Shown in pieces: positions 54,310 through 64,000 of a DNA stretch of 64,000 nucleotides. The stretch spans positions 48,375,343 to 48,439,342 of the forward strand of contig CM064669.1 of assembly GCA_032717465.1 (NCBI GenBank), read 5' to 3'. Below the pieces are notes generated by a model. That model was given only the letters and a program-made list of their open reading frames with translations. It was not told the origin of the DNA and did no database searches. The stretch's first letter is position 1. Every line of letters begins with the position of its first letter. This DNA is from Coenobita brevimanus (taxonomy: Eukaryota; Arthropoda; Malacostraca; Decapoda; Coenobitidae). A program made the position numbers and the translations under genes.

Positions 54310-56166
54310 TACCTAACTGTATTTACCTAATTGTGATATACAGGAAATGAGCTATGCTCATGGGTTCCCGTCTCTGTTTCTCAGTAAGTCAAATTTAGCT
54401 TTAAACTCGTTTAAGTTTTTTGACTGGATGATCTCTTTGTCCAGGTTATTCCACAGGTCTATACATCTATAAGGAAAGCTATATTTCTTGATATCCTTCA
54501 AGCAGTTTGGCTTCCTCAGTTTCATCCTGTGTCCTCTTGTTACTCTCTTATCCCATAAAAATAGATATTTGTCAATTTTATCTAATCCCAACATGGTCCT
54601 GAACACTGCAATCATGTCGCCTCTCCTTCTCCTTTCTTCTAAGGAGGGCAAATCCAGCTTTTCCAGCCTCTCTCTGTACGACAGATCTGCCAGACTGGAG
54701 ACCATCTTGGTTGCTGTTCTTTGTATTCTCTCAATCTTGTTTATATCTTTCTTTTTGTGTGGGGACCACACTACTGCTGCATATTCCAACCTGGGGCGAA
54801 TCATGGCCACTATCAATTTTTTCATCTCCTCATCCATATAATGAAAAGTTGCTCTTATATTCATCAGTTTATAAGTCTCTCCAACTATCTTGTTGATATG
54901 CCTTTCTGGTGACAAACTGTCCTGGACCAGCACACCCAAATCTTTCTCTTCTCTCACTTTTGTGATTGGTTCATTACCCATCAAATAATTCAATGATGGC
55001 CTCTTGGTACTTTTACCCACTTCCAATATTTTACACTTCTTTGCACTGAATTTCATTTCCCACGTCTGGCTCCATTCGTGTATCCTATCCAGATCCTCCT
55101 GCAGCATTTTGCAATCCTCCTCATCCTCTACCTTCCTCATGATCTTTGCATCATCAACAAACAGACTTGCATAACCGTTCACTCCAGCTACCATATCATA
55201 TACGTAAATCAGGAACATTACTGGCGCCAACACCGAGCCCTGTGGGACTCCACTTGTTACTTCCCTCCATCCAGACATCTTATCTTTTATTACTGTCCTC
55301 ATTTGTCTGTCTCTCAAAAAGTCTCTCATCCATTCTAGGAGGTTCCCCTGCAGTCCTCCTATATGCTCTAGTTTCCACATTAGTCTGTTATGGGGTACCT
55401 TGTCAAAGGCCTTCTCCAAATCTAAATACACACAATCCACCCAACCTTCTCTTTCCTGAAGCACGTCGATCGCTCGAGTAAAAACTCAACAAGTTGGCAA
55501 CTTCCACTTCTAAATCCAAACTGACTATCAGCCAAAATATTCATCTCTTCCAAATATTTTATCCATCTATCTTTCAGAATTCTTTCACACAATTTTGCGA
55601 TCATGCTGGTTAGGGACACTGGTCTATAATTCAGGGGTTCTTCCTTGTTTCCTCCCTTATAAATTGGTACCACATTTGCCATCTTCCATTCTAGAGGCAC
55701 TTTCCCCCCTTCCAGAGAACACACAATTAAACCGTGAATCTTATCTGCCAGTTGTTCTCTGCGTTCCTTCAGTACCCAATTAGAGATTCCATCTGGTCCT
55801 AGGGCTTTCCTTACATCTTGAGTTTCTAGTAGATTATACACTTCCTGTACTTCCACTTTTATATCATTTATCACTACATTTCTAGTCACTGCCTCCGCTT
55901 CCACAAACTCCTTTTCATTAGTGAAAACTGACTGGAAACGTTTGTTCATTATTTCTGCTTGCATTGCTGCATCCTTATAGACCTCTCCTTCTACTTTCAG
56001 TTTGGTGATTCCTTCCTTTTGTTTCAGTTTGCCATTAACAAATCTATAAAACAGTTTGGGTTCATCCTTACATTTGTCTATTATACCTTTTTCAAAATTT
56101 CTTTCTTCTTCTCTGCGTATTCTTGTGTATTCATTTCTAGTTCTTTTATATTCTCCCTTTGTTCTG
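54310..56166 (-). mobile_element. CR1-like LINE copy A, 5'-truncated (minus)
   Basis: From 56166 down to 54310: RT and C-terminal domain, then a 3' end with two copies of ACAATTAGGTAA-type 12-mers (plus: ttacctaactgtatttacctaattgt). CR1-superfamily elements end in short tandem repeats of this kind. Same subfamily as copy C (>85% identical by eye). It begins abruptly at a (GT)n tract. Confidence 0.88.
54358..56160 (-). pseudogene. CR1-like RT and C-terminal domain (copy A)
   Basis: Linker and RT: QAEIMNKRFQSVFTNEKEF, ALGPDGISNWVLKE, MANVVPIYKGGNKEEP, LNYRPVSLTSMIAKLCERI, then after a frameshift near 55470, CVYLDLEKAFDKVPHNRL, SGVPQGSVLAPVMFLIYV, SLFVDDAKIM, RATFHYMDEEMKKLIVAMIRP and TRGHRMKLRKP. 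The catalytic motif reads FVDD where sister copies have FADD. Endonuclease and ORF1 are missing. A 368-codon stretch (54358-55464) is uninterrupted, so decay is mild. Confidence 0.88.

Positions 56167-56228
<62 letters not shown>
56167..56228. repeat. (GT)n between CR1 copies A and B
   Basis: About 31 GT units lying exactly between the 5' break of copy A and the 3' terminal repeats of copy B. Confidence 0.97.
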
Positions 56229-56229
<1 letters not shown>

Positions 56230-58757
56230 CTTACCTAATTGTTCTTACCTAATTGTATCTTTACAGGAATGAGTCAAGCTCGTACTGTCCCATGTCTTAA
56301 ACCATATTTATCGTACATATCCTTAAATTTGTTAATTGTTTTGGCACACACTATTTCATTTGGTAGTGCATTCTACTGATCAATTGCTCTATATGGGAAA
56401 CTAAATTTCCTTACGTCTTTATCACCTCTCTTTTTATGCAATTTTTTGCAGTGTCCTCTTGCTGATGCTTCTCCATACGTTAAGTAATTATTTATGTCTA
56501 TTTTCTCCTTCCCTGATATGCATTTATATAGCATAATCTTGTCACCTTTTTTCCTTCTCTCCTGTAGTGTTGGTAGATTCAGTTTATTTAGTCTTTCTTC
56601 ATAGCTTAGATCCCTTAAGCTTGGTACCCATCTTGTAGCAGCCCTTTGAACTTTTTCAATCTTGTCTATGTGTTTTTTGAGATGAGGACTCCAGACTACT
56701 GATGCATACTCCAGGGTTGGTCTGATGAATGACATTATTATCTTTCTTAGCATGTCTTCATTTATGTGTGTAAACGCTATTCTCATATTGGCAAGCAGTG
56801 TATACATGTTCCGTACCTTCTCACTGATGTGGTCAGCCGGAGATAGTCTGTTATTGACAATCACACCTAGGTCCTCTTTCTGATGTGTGTAGGGTTTCAC
56901 TTCCTAACATATAATTCCAATCAGGTCTTTTTCCACTTTTACCAAACTTGATTACATGACACTTGTCCACATTGAATTCCATTTGCCATGTATTACTCCA
57001 TTCATGAAGTATATTTAATTCTTCTTGTAGCTCTTTACAGGAGTCTGTGTTAGTAATTTTCCTTTGTATTTTTGCATCATCTGCAAACATATTTAGATAG
57101 CTTTCATTTCCAGTGTTACTGTCTATATCATTTATATAACCTAAAAACATGATTGGTGCCAGCACTGAGCCCTGTGGTACTCCACTAATCACTTCTTTCC
57201 ATGATGAGTAATTTCCCCTTAGTACTGTTCTCATTTTTCTTTTCATGAGAAAATCTTGCACCCAACAATACAGTTTGCCTCGAATTCCTCCTTGATGGCA
57301 CAGTTTCCGTAAAAGTCTTTGGTGTGGTACTGTGTCAAATGCTTTCTTGAATTCTACATAGATACTGTCCACTCATCTTTCTCTTTCCTGTAATGTGTCT
57401 GTTACTCTGTCATAGTAGCTCAACAGATTAGTAACATGATTTTCCTTTCTGAAACCAAACTGTCTTTCTGTTATCATATTGTGTTCTTCTAGATGATTTA
57501 CCCAAGCTTTTCTTATAATCTTTTCTAATATCTTCTGGTTAGTGATACTGGTTGGTAGTTAAGTGGATTTTGTCTATTCCCTTTCTTGAATAAGGGAACA
57601 ATGTTTGCTTTCTTCCAAATATCAGGTAGTTTACCTTGACTCAAGGATTTCTTGAAAATAAAAAATAATGGTTTACTTAACTCCTCTGCGCATTCATGTA
57701 GCACCCAACATGAAATTTCATCAGGACCATTTGCTTTTCCTTTGTCTAATTTACTTAGCTCCTCCTGCATTTCTTTTTCTGATGTTTGTATATCTGGTAG
57801 TATGTGTGGGCATGCATTTTCCACATAATCCCTCTCAAAATTTTTTCCCTCTGTAAAAACTGATTGGAAATTCTTATTTAGTGCTTCACAAATATCCTTC
57901 TCTTGTGTATAGGTGATTCCATCATCCGTAATGGATTGTATTTTATCTTTTATTTTGGTTTTGCTTCTGATGTAGCTGTAAAATAGCTTTGGTTGAATAC
58001 TACTTTTATTTATGATATCCTCCTCAAACTGTTTTTGGACCTCCCTCCTTATTCTTGTATAAACGTTTCTTGCCTGTTTGTAATTATTATATGCCCTTTC
58101 AATATTGTGTCTTCTGTATCTATTCCACAACAAATCTCTTTTTTCTTTTGATTTTTTACATTCTGTATTGAACCATTTCTTTCTTTTCTTTTCTGTGCTG
58201 TGGGATGTACTTCTGGACTCCTATTTCATAGGGTTCACAGAATTTTTCACATATACATAGCATTTAAATCTTGTCCTCTAAGCTCATTTTCCCAAGCAAT
58301 TTCTAAGATGTACTTTTTAGGTCATGATACTTTCCCTTTTTATAGTTTAGGCTCTTTTTGTAACTTTCATTGCTGTTATCTATGTCATATGCAATCCTGA
58401 AGTTGCAATTTAGTACTGCATGGTCCCTTTTGCCGAATGGAGGGTGATATATTAAACTGCCAATATCGTTTTCTTGCCTAGTAAATATGAGATCTAGCAC
58501 TGAGGGTACATCAAGTCCTCTTTTTCTGGTGCTTTCTCTTACATGTTGCGTTAGGAAAAATTCTTGCACAAGATCCAGGAGCTTTTGGTCCCAACAGCTT
58601 TCTTGGCTAATTATATCAAGAGTATTCCAATTTATGTTTGTATTAAAATCTCCAGTTAGTATAATTCTTTTCGATTCCTCTTCCATTTTATGTAGTAATG
58701 CTCTTAAACTCTGAATTGTATTCTCGCCAGGTCCTCATATTCGTCTCTTTCCCATGT
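56229..58757 (-). mobile_element. CR1-like LINE copy B, different subfamily (minus)
   Basis: 3' end at 56229 with two tandem ACAATTAGGTAAGA units. The body runs up to 58757, where it stops inside the endonuclease next to the 3' end of another CR1. Coding sequence is clearly diverged from copies A and C (for example LLRKLCHQGGIRGKLYCWVQ). Confidence 0.87.
56373..58757 (-). pseudogene. CR1-like endonuclease C-terminus and RT (copy B)
   Basis: Endonuclease end: WERDEYEDLARIQ, RIILTGDFNTNINW, SVLDLIFTRQ, KRDHAVLNCNF. Linker and RT: QKQFEEDIINKSSIQPKLFY, KANGPDEISCWVLHEC, KANIVPLFKKGNRQNPLNYQ, FKKAFDTVPHQRL, SGVPQGSVLAPIMFLGYIND, NMFADDAKIQRK (near 57080), then TLEYASVVWSPHLKKHIDK and GHCKKLHKKRGDKD. 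Frame breaks occur near 58300, 58135, 57530-57375 and 56900. ORF1 and the first half of the endonuclease are missing. Confidence 0.87.
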
Positions 58758-58925
58758 ATTTACCTATTTGTATTTACCTATTTGTAGTATACAGGAATTG
58801 AGCAATGCTCGTGTTGTCCTGTCTCCATATCCACATTTATCAAGTCTACCTTTACACACATGAATGCTTTTCTCATGCACCACCTCTTTGTCTAAGTCGT
58901 TCCAAATATTTAAGAATATACCTAA
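58758..58925 (-). mobile_element. CR1-like 3'-end fragment (third subfamily)
   Basis: Only ~165 bp: minus frame WNDLDKEVVHEKSIHV...DKCGYGDRTTRALLNS, then the 3' repeats ACAAATAGGTAAATACAAATAGGTAA. The WNxLDKEVVxxKS motif is the conserved end of CR1-type polyproteins. It abuts copy B's endonuclease at 58757 and copy C's 3' end at about 58920. Confidence 0.8.
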
Positions 58926-58946
58926 TTGTGATATACACGGAATGTA

Positions 58947-61819
58947 CTATGCTCGTGGGTTTCCGTCGCTGTTTCTCAATAAGTCGAATTTAACTTTAAA
59001 CTCGTTTATGTTTTTAGATTGGACGATCTCTTTGTCCAGGCTATTCCATAAGTCTATACTTCTGTAAGGAAAGCTATATTTCTTGATATCCTTCAAGCAG
59101 CTTGACTTTTTCAATTTCATTCCATGTCCTCTTGTTGCTCTCTTATCCCATACAAACAGATCTTCTTTGTCAATTTTATCTACTCCCACCATGGTCCTGA
59201 ACACCGCAATCATGTCTCCCTCTTTCTCCTTTCCTCTAACGAAGGCAAATCCAGTTTTTCCAGCCTCTCTCTGTATGACAGGTCTGTCAAACTGGGGACC
59301 ATCTTGGTTGCTGTTCTTTGTATTCTCTCAATCTTGTTTATATCTTTCTTTTTGTGTGGGCACCACACTACCGCTGCATATTCTAACCTGGGGCGGATCA
59401 TGGCCACTATCAATTTTTTCATCATTTCCTCATCCATATAATGAAATGCTACTCTTATGTTAGTCAAGAGCTTATAAGTCTCTCCAACTATCTTGTTAAT
59501 GTGCTTTTCTGGTGACAAACTATCTTGGACCAGCACTCCCAAATCTTTCTCTTCTCTCCTTTTTGTGATTAATTCATTACCCAAAAATAATTCAGTGATG
59601 GTCTCCTGGTACTTTTACCCATTTCCAATATTTTACATTTCTTTACATTAAATTTCATTTCCCACGTCCGGCTCCAATTGTGTATCCTATCCAAATCCTC
59701 CTGCAGTATTTTACAATCCTCCTCAACCTCTATCTTCCTCAAGATCTTTACATCATCAGCAAACAGACTCGCATAACTGTTCACTCCATCTACCATATCA
59801 TTTACATAAATCAGGAACATTACTGGCGCCAACACTGAGCCTTGAGGGACTCCACTTGTTACTTCCCTCCATCCAGACATCTTTTCCTTTATTACTGTCC
59901 TCATTTGTCTGTCTCTCAAAAAGTCTCTCATCCATTCCAGAAGTTTCCCCTTTAGTCCTCCTATATATTCTAGTTTCCACATTAGTCTCTTATGAGGTAC
60001 CTTGTCAAAGGCCTTCTCTAAGTCTAAGTACACACAATCCACCCAACCATCTCTCTCCTGTACCACATCAATCGCTCTTGAGTAAAAGCTCAACAAGTTT
60101 GAAACACATGACCTTCCACTTCTGAATCCAAACTGACATTCAGCCAAAATATTCATCTCTTCCAGATATTTTATCCATCTGTCTTTCAGGATTCTCTCAC
60201 ACAATTTTGCGACCATGCTGGTTAGAGACACTGGTCTATAATTCAGGGGTTCTTCCCTGTTTCCTCCCTTGTAAATTGGTACCACATTTGCCCTCTTCCA
60301 TTCTTTGGCACTTTCCCCTCTTCCAGTGAGCATACAATTAAGCTGTGAATTTTATCCGCCAGTTGTTCTCTGCATTCCTTCAGTACCCAATTAGAAATTC
60401 CATCAGGTCCTGGGGCTTTCCTTACATCTTGAGTTTCCAGTAATTTATACACTTCCTGCACCTCCACTTTTATATCTTCCATCACCGGAACATTTCTAAT
60501 CACTCCCTCCCCTTCCACAAGCTCCTTTTCTTTAGTGAAAACTGACTGGAAACGTTTGTTCATTATTTCTGCTTGCATTGCCGCATCATTAAAGACCTCT
60601 CCATCTACTTTCAGCTTGGTGATTCCTTCCTTTTGTTTCAGTTTGCCATTAACAAATCTATAAAACAGTTTGGGTTCATCCTTGCATTTGTCAATTATAC
60701 CTTTTTCAAAATTCCTTTCTTCTTCCCTACGTATTCTTGTGTATTCGTTTCTTGTTCTTTTATATTCTTCCTTTGTTCTGTCGTTACCTCTCTTTCTCCA
60801 ATTGTTCCACGCCTTATCTCTCTCTTTTTGGCTATCATACACCTTCTATTAAACCACTCCTTTTCCTGTTTTCTTCCTCTTACTCTTGGTACAAATTTTT
60901 CCACTCCCAAATTATAGAGGTCTAGAAAGATATCCCACTTCCTCTGTATCTCTCTTGTTTCTCTGAATTTTCCAATCCGCATTTTTCAAAAAGTTTCTCA
61001 ATCCTGTAAAATTTGCTTTGCCAAAGTTGTATCTTCCTGTCTATGAAGCTCGTCTCTTGGCTCGACGTTTCCTATTAACATCTGGAACTCAATGACCACG
61101 TGATCACTTTTTCCCAAAGGACAGAGATATTCCAATGATTCTATTACATCAGGTTCTTTGGTGAACAGTAAATCTAACCTTGCTGGTGTGTCCTCACCTC
61201 GAAACCGTGTCTCTTCTTTGACCCACTGCGTCATCACATTATTCATTATTATATTTAATAACATAGTACCCCACGAATCCTCGCCGCCTCCCGAGTACCA
61301 TTCCTCCCAATTCACCTCTTTACAATTAAAGTCACCCACCAAAATTATATTATTGCTTTTCTCAATTATTTTTTGCAAGTAGCTAGCCATATCTGACAAC
61401 ATCTCATGGTATTCGTCATCCTTCCATGCTCTCGTCTTTGGGGGAACATACACTACCGCCATATCTCTCTTAACATTCTCTCCAGTTTCTAATTTCATAT
61501 ATATCACTTCAGCCCTGCCTTCTCCCATTTCCACAGTATCTACATTTATGTTGTTCTTCACTGCTATCATCACTCCTCCTCCCTTTTTTTCTTTTCTGTC
61601 TTTTCTCCACAGTTTGTATTTACCATCTCCCAAATGAACATCAATATCTTCTCTTAATTTGGTCTCTACAAAGCACATGACATCAGGTTCATGTTCTCTC
61701 AAGAAATCATTAATTTCGATCCTTGTCGATATGAAACCATCAACATTAGTATATATCACCTTCAAATTATTTTTGACATTATTAATACCCTCTTCTCTCC
61801 TACTCTCTGTCCGTACCAC
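58947..61819 (-). pseudogene. CR1-like ORF2: endonuclease and reverse transcriptase (copy C)
   Basis: Endonuclease (61819-60998) is intact: VIYTNVDG, VMCFVETKL, AVVYVPPKTRAW, NIILVGDFNCKEVNW, ARLDLLFTKEP, KSDHVVIEF. RT: KKAPGPDGI is here RKAPGPDGISNWVLKEC, then VVPIYKGGNREEP, RPVSLTSMVAKLCERI, CQFGFRSGRSC, VYLDLEKAFDKVPHKR, GVPQGSVLAPVMFLIYVND, SLFADDVKILRK (near 59755) and EYAAVVWCPHKKKDI. The C-terminus is LWNSLDKEIVQSKNINEF. Frameshifts lie near 61000, 60830, 60310, 59580 and 59213. Start chosen at the first ATG (MVRTESRREEG), 106 bp after ORF1. Confidence 0.88.
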
Positions 61820-61925
61820 TTCCTCAACTTCTGATCTTTCACAACCATCCCCCTAATTTCCTTCACTTCTATTTCCTTAAATACCATTTCCTTACTTTCA
61901 TATCCAATACTCTCCAAAAAAAGTA

Positions 61926-62760
61926 TTACGTTCTTCCCTCTGTCCTCTTATCATTTTTTTCCTTTACTTCTTCCTTTAATGATTTTAAAGCTTTTCTTTC
62001 TTCTTCATTCAGATCTTTTCTTATTATAATATTTTCCATCCCCGCCTCTTTGCTTAATTTCCAGGTCACTTTAAGTATCTCATTTATTACACTTTCTGAT
62101 GTAAACTTGACTCTCATTGGTCTTGTTTCCCCTTTCTTATATGGCCCTATCCTCCTTACTTCCTCAATTTCTTTTACCCACTTGTTTCCTTCGGGGTCAA
62201 TCTTGCCTAATATTCCTCTCACCATGTTCGTGTCTCTCTCTGAGTCTTGCAAACCTAACCTTTTCTTCCTCTTCCCTGTTTCCAAATACTATCACACATC
62301 TGTTCCTTTCTACAGTTTCTCTCACTATTTTCTTTTTTCTTCAGTATTTTCACTACATTTTCTTCCATTTCTTTCTTGTTCATTTCCTTTCTTCCTGGAT
62401 GATCTCTCTTAAGCTGACCACTTCTTTCTGTTCTTCCTCTACGTGTGCCCACTTTGCCTTGTGTTCTTCTAGTACATTACTCACCTTCTCCGTTTTATTG
62501 GTACTCTCTTCAAGTTTCCTCCTCAGTTCAACATTTTCCCGCTTCAAATTCTTTATCTCTTCATTGGCTGTTTCGTTGGACTGGATTAGACTCTGTATGG
62601 TGGTTTCCGTATTTCCTGACACATCCTTTATCACTAGAGTCTCTACTTTTTTTTCGAGTTCACTAATCCTCATAATTAATGTTTTCACTAGGTCCATGAC
62701 ATTAGTATTAGCATCAAATCCTTGAAATTCCATTCCCTCATTGTTTACATTTTCGGCCAT
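61926..62760 (-). pseudogene. CR1-like ORF1 (coiled coil plus RRM-like), frameshifted
   Basis: Start ATG at 62760 (MAENVNNEGMEFQGF) with the good context aagATGG. A leucine-zipper-like coiled coil follows (MRISELEKKVETLVI; IKNLKRENVELRRKLEE). After a stop/frameshift near 62380 and another near 62290, an RRM-like part contains MCDSI and EEVRRIGPYKKGETRPMRVK. The end is LNEEERKALKSLKEEVKE, RTEGRT, stop. This is the usual trimerising RNA-binding ORF1p plan. Three frames are needed to read it, so it is inactive. Confidence 0.78.
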
Positions 62761-62970
62761 CTTTAACGTACCGATCAAGTACCTAAACAGCTGTTACCAA
62801 TAAGCCACAAACATTCATGTATACTATTGCCAACAAATCTTTACATTTTTGGTAGTCTACCAACTTTCATTATTTTAAATTTAAAGAAAGACCCTAGGAG
62901 ACAGGACAGACAAAATTCCTGAAACTACTCAAGGTCAGGAGCGATGCCTGGGACGTCCTCTCTCTCCGGC

Positions 62971-62996
62971 TGTGTGTGTGTGTGTGTGTGTGTGTG
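62971..62996. repeat. (GT)n at the 5' edge of CR1 copy C
   Basis: Thirteen GT units on plus, bordering the 5' end of copy C. Confidence 0.95.
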
Positions 62997-63609
62997 AAAT
63001 CCACATTCCAAGTTTGGCTAAAGTTATATGGTTAGGACAAACTGTCATGGAACTCTTTATAACTGTCTTCATATAGAATGCATTTTTTTTTTTTTGCATC
63101 ACTTGCAAAAAATACTCATAAGTGCTCAACCCTTACAGTATATCATTTCAATACATCCAATGCATACAGCACACTGTTACACCTTTTGTGTGTTGGTAAC
63201 GTTTTGGGTATTTTTAACAGAAATATAGGGGTGACTGACTGAGTGGTTACAGGCAGTTAGACCTTCATAATAGTTCTCTTTTTCTTCTACGGGGCAAATT
63301 TCTTTGATGGAACAACCTGTCAGTAGTAAGTCAGTGTACTATTTGCTCCACTGTACACGAGCACACACACACACACACACACACCTCTCTTTCTCTCTCT
63401 CAAGTACCTTAAAAAACAAACAAAAAACTTGGTCAAATCTTAGATATTTGATTACTAGTATCCAATAACCACTCTAACCACCTGATCACAGTCCATATTT
63501 AGGAATTACAAGGGATTGGCTTCAGTGGTTGGATCAGCTGTTACATTATGGACACAACAAGTGAACAATATTGGAAACTATTAAAAAAAAAAAAAAAAAA
63601 GTCAGTTAC
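62997..63609. other. Intron 5' portion; (CA)n at 63362-63386 and poly-A at 63582-63600
   Basis: Sequence just downstream (minus) of the host exon's donor. Two simple repeats, no exon. Confidence 0.5.
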
Positions 63610-63732
63610 CCTTCATTGCACGTTCCTTCCAGCGTGCCTTGTTGGCAGCAAGACAATCTTGCCAAGGTCGCCGAACCTCGCTCCCAACCACACCTCCAGG
63701 GCGAACAGGGCGTTTGATGGGGCCACCTGGCT
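63610..63732 (-). CDS. Internal coding exon of a host gene (minus)
   Basis: Minus strand: atttctcctctccctacag|AGCCAGG, an excellent acceptor, opens PGGPIKRPVRPGGVVGSEVR, then RPWQDCLAANKARWKERAMK. It ends ATGAAGG|GTAACT with a phase-1 donor (123 nt). The next phase-compatible exon is 53560-53397, giving ...RAMK-D-AELRAEM. The Pro/Gly/Arg-rich part followed by a charged helix is not a family I recognise. Upstream exons lie beyond 64000. The ~10-kb intron between them contains all four CR1 segments. Confidence 0.7.
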
Positions 63733-64000
63733 CTGTAGGGAGAGGAGAAATTATACAAGGGACAGACAAAACAAAACTGCATTCTGAAAATTTGAAAATC
63801 TTTTACAAATTAAATGATTAAGTGTGCATGGGACAAAAAGTTCTACTTAATGGAAGCCCATTATAAAAAAATTTAACAGTAATTGGTATCTAACAAAAAT
63901 GTGAAACTTTGATAAGCTAGGTGTAGGGATCTGGGCCTTGTAAAACCAAGTGAAACAGATTAATACTTCTATCTATCTATCTTCGTGGTCGGTGGGGGCA
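63733..64000. other. Intron/flank; (TATC)n near 63968-63982
   Basis: No exon recognised. A short ctatctatctatc run close to the window edge may be the start of another GATA-tailed RTE copy lying outside. Confidence 0.4.

Larger units (their letters stand above)
58926..62970 (-). mobile_element. CR1-like LINE copy C, essentially full length (~4.0 kb, minus)
   Basis: Order on the minus strand: 5'UTR (about 62970-62761), ORF1 (62760-61926), ORF2 (61819-58947), and a 3' end with a single CAATTAGGTA repeat next to the 58.76-kb fragment. The 5' edge touches (CA)n at 62971-62996. It is the only copy retaining ORF1 and the whole endonuclease. No convincing TSD was found. Confidence 0.88.

Overview
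Eukaryotic genomic DNA, almost certainly arthropod and probably a decapod crustacean. The evidence is the very dense microsatellites ((TA)n, (CA)n, (TAGA)n, (AAT)n), the large number of decayed RTE-like and CR1-like non-LTR retrotransposons, spliced host exons with long introns, and several classes of DNA transposon. The decapod assignment is inferred from the style of the repeats, not from a diagnostic host gene. No tRNA or rRNA gene, CRISPR array, operon or bacterial-type gene is present.

Layout. 0-7 kb: a 33-bp minisatellite, LINE 3' remnants (one a 212-bp RTE insertion with a 12-bp target-site duplication, TSD), a complete 447-bp hAT-type MITE with a perfect 8-bp TSD, and a degenerate ~112-bp minisatellite (4.56-6.5 kb). 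7-8.8 kb: simple-sequence DNA and a promoter-like segment. 8.8-10.9 kb: the 5' half (ORF1 plus start of ORF2) of an A-rich LINE, then a decayed piggyBac transposase. 12.7-14.2 kb: a candidate P-like element (degenerate THAP domain between subterminal inverted repeats). 14.5-17.9 kb: a near full-length RTE-like element. 17.9-18.8 kb: C-rich tandem repeats and a G-rich tract. 20.2-21.1 kb: an internally deleted RTE copy with TSDs. 21.7 kb: a tRNA-derived SINE with TSDs. 22.4-24.5 kb: a three-copy repeat and a Tigger-like non-autonomous element. 26.7-30.3 kb: the endonuclease/RT half of the A-rich LINE. 31-35 kb: two diverged copies of a peptide-coding minisatellite on either side of a 1.05-kb pogo/Tigger relic. 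35-36.8 kb: a gag-like ORF1 with zinc knuckles (minus strand). 36.8-53 kb: AT-rich DNA with SINE-like repeats and three piggyBac-type TTAA elements, otherwise quiet. 53.4-63.7 kb: the 3' end of an unrecognised host gene on the minus strand. Its ~10-kb last intron holds four CR1-type segments arranged head to tail in the same direction as the gene.

How it works together: nearly all recognisable coding DNA belongs to dead mobile elements. The one well-supported host gene is read right to left: exon 63732-63610 is phase-compatible with the terminal exon 53560-53397, which is followed by an AATAAA signal. Other candidate host exons (40.2, 51.9, 30.8 and 19.8 kb, all minus) are weaker. No novel multi-gene system is evident. 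The most unusual features are the CR1 array inside the intron, the paired GEG-repeat minisatellite, the internally deleted RTE, and CRE/CCAAT-like promoter modules that recur in front of several unrelated DNA-transposon ORFs.
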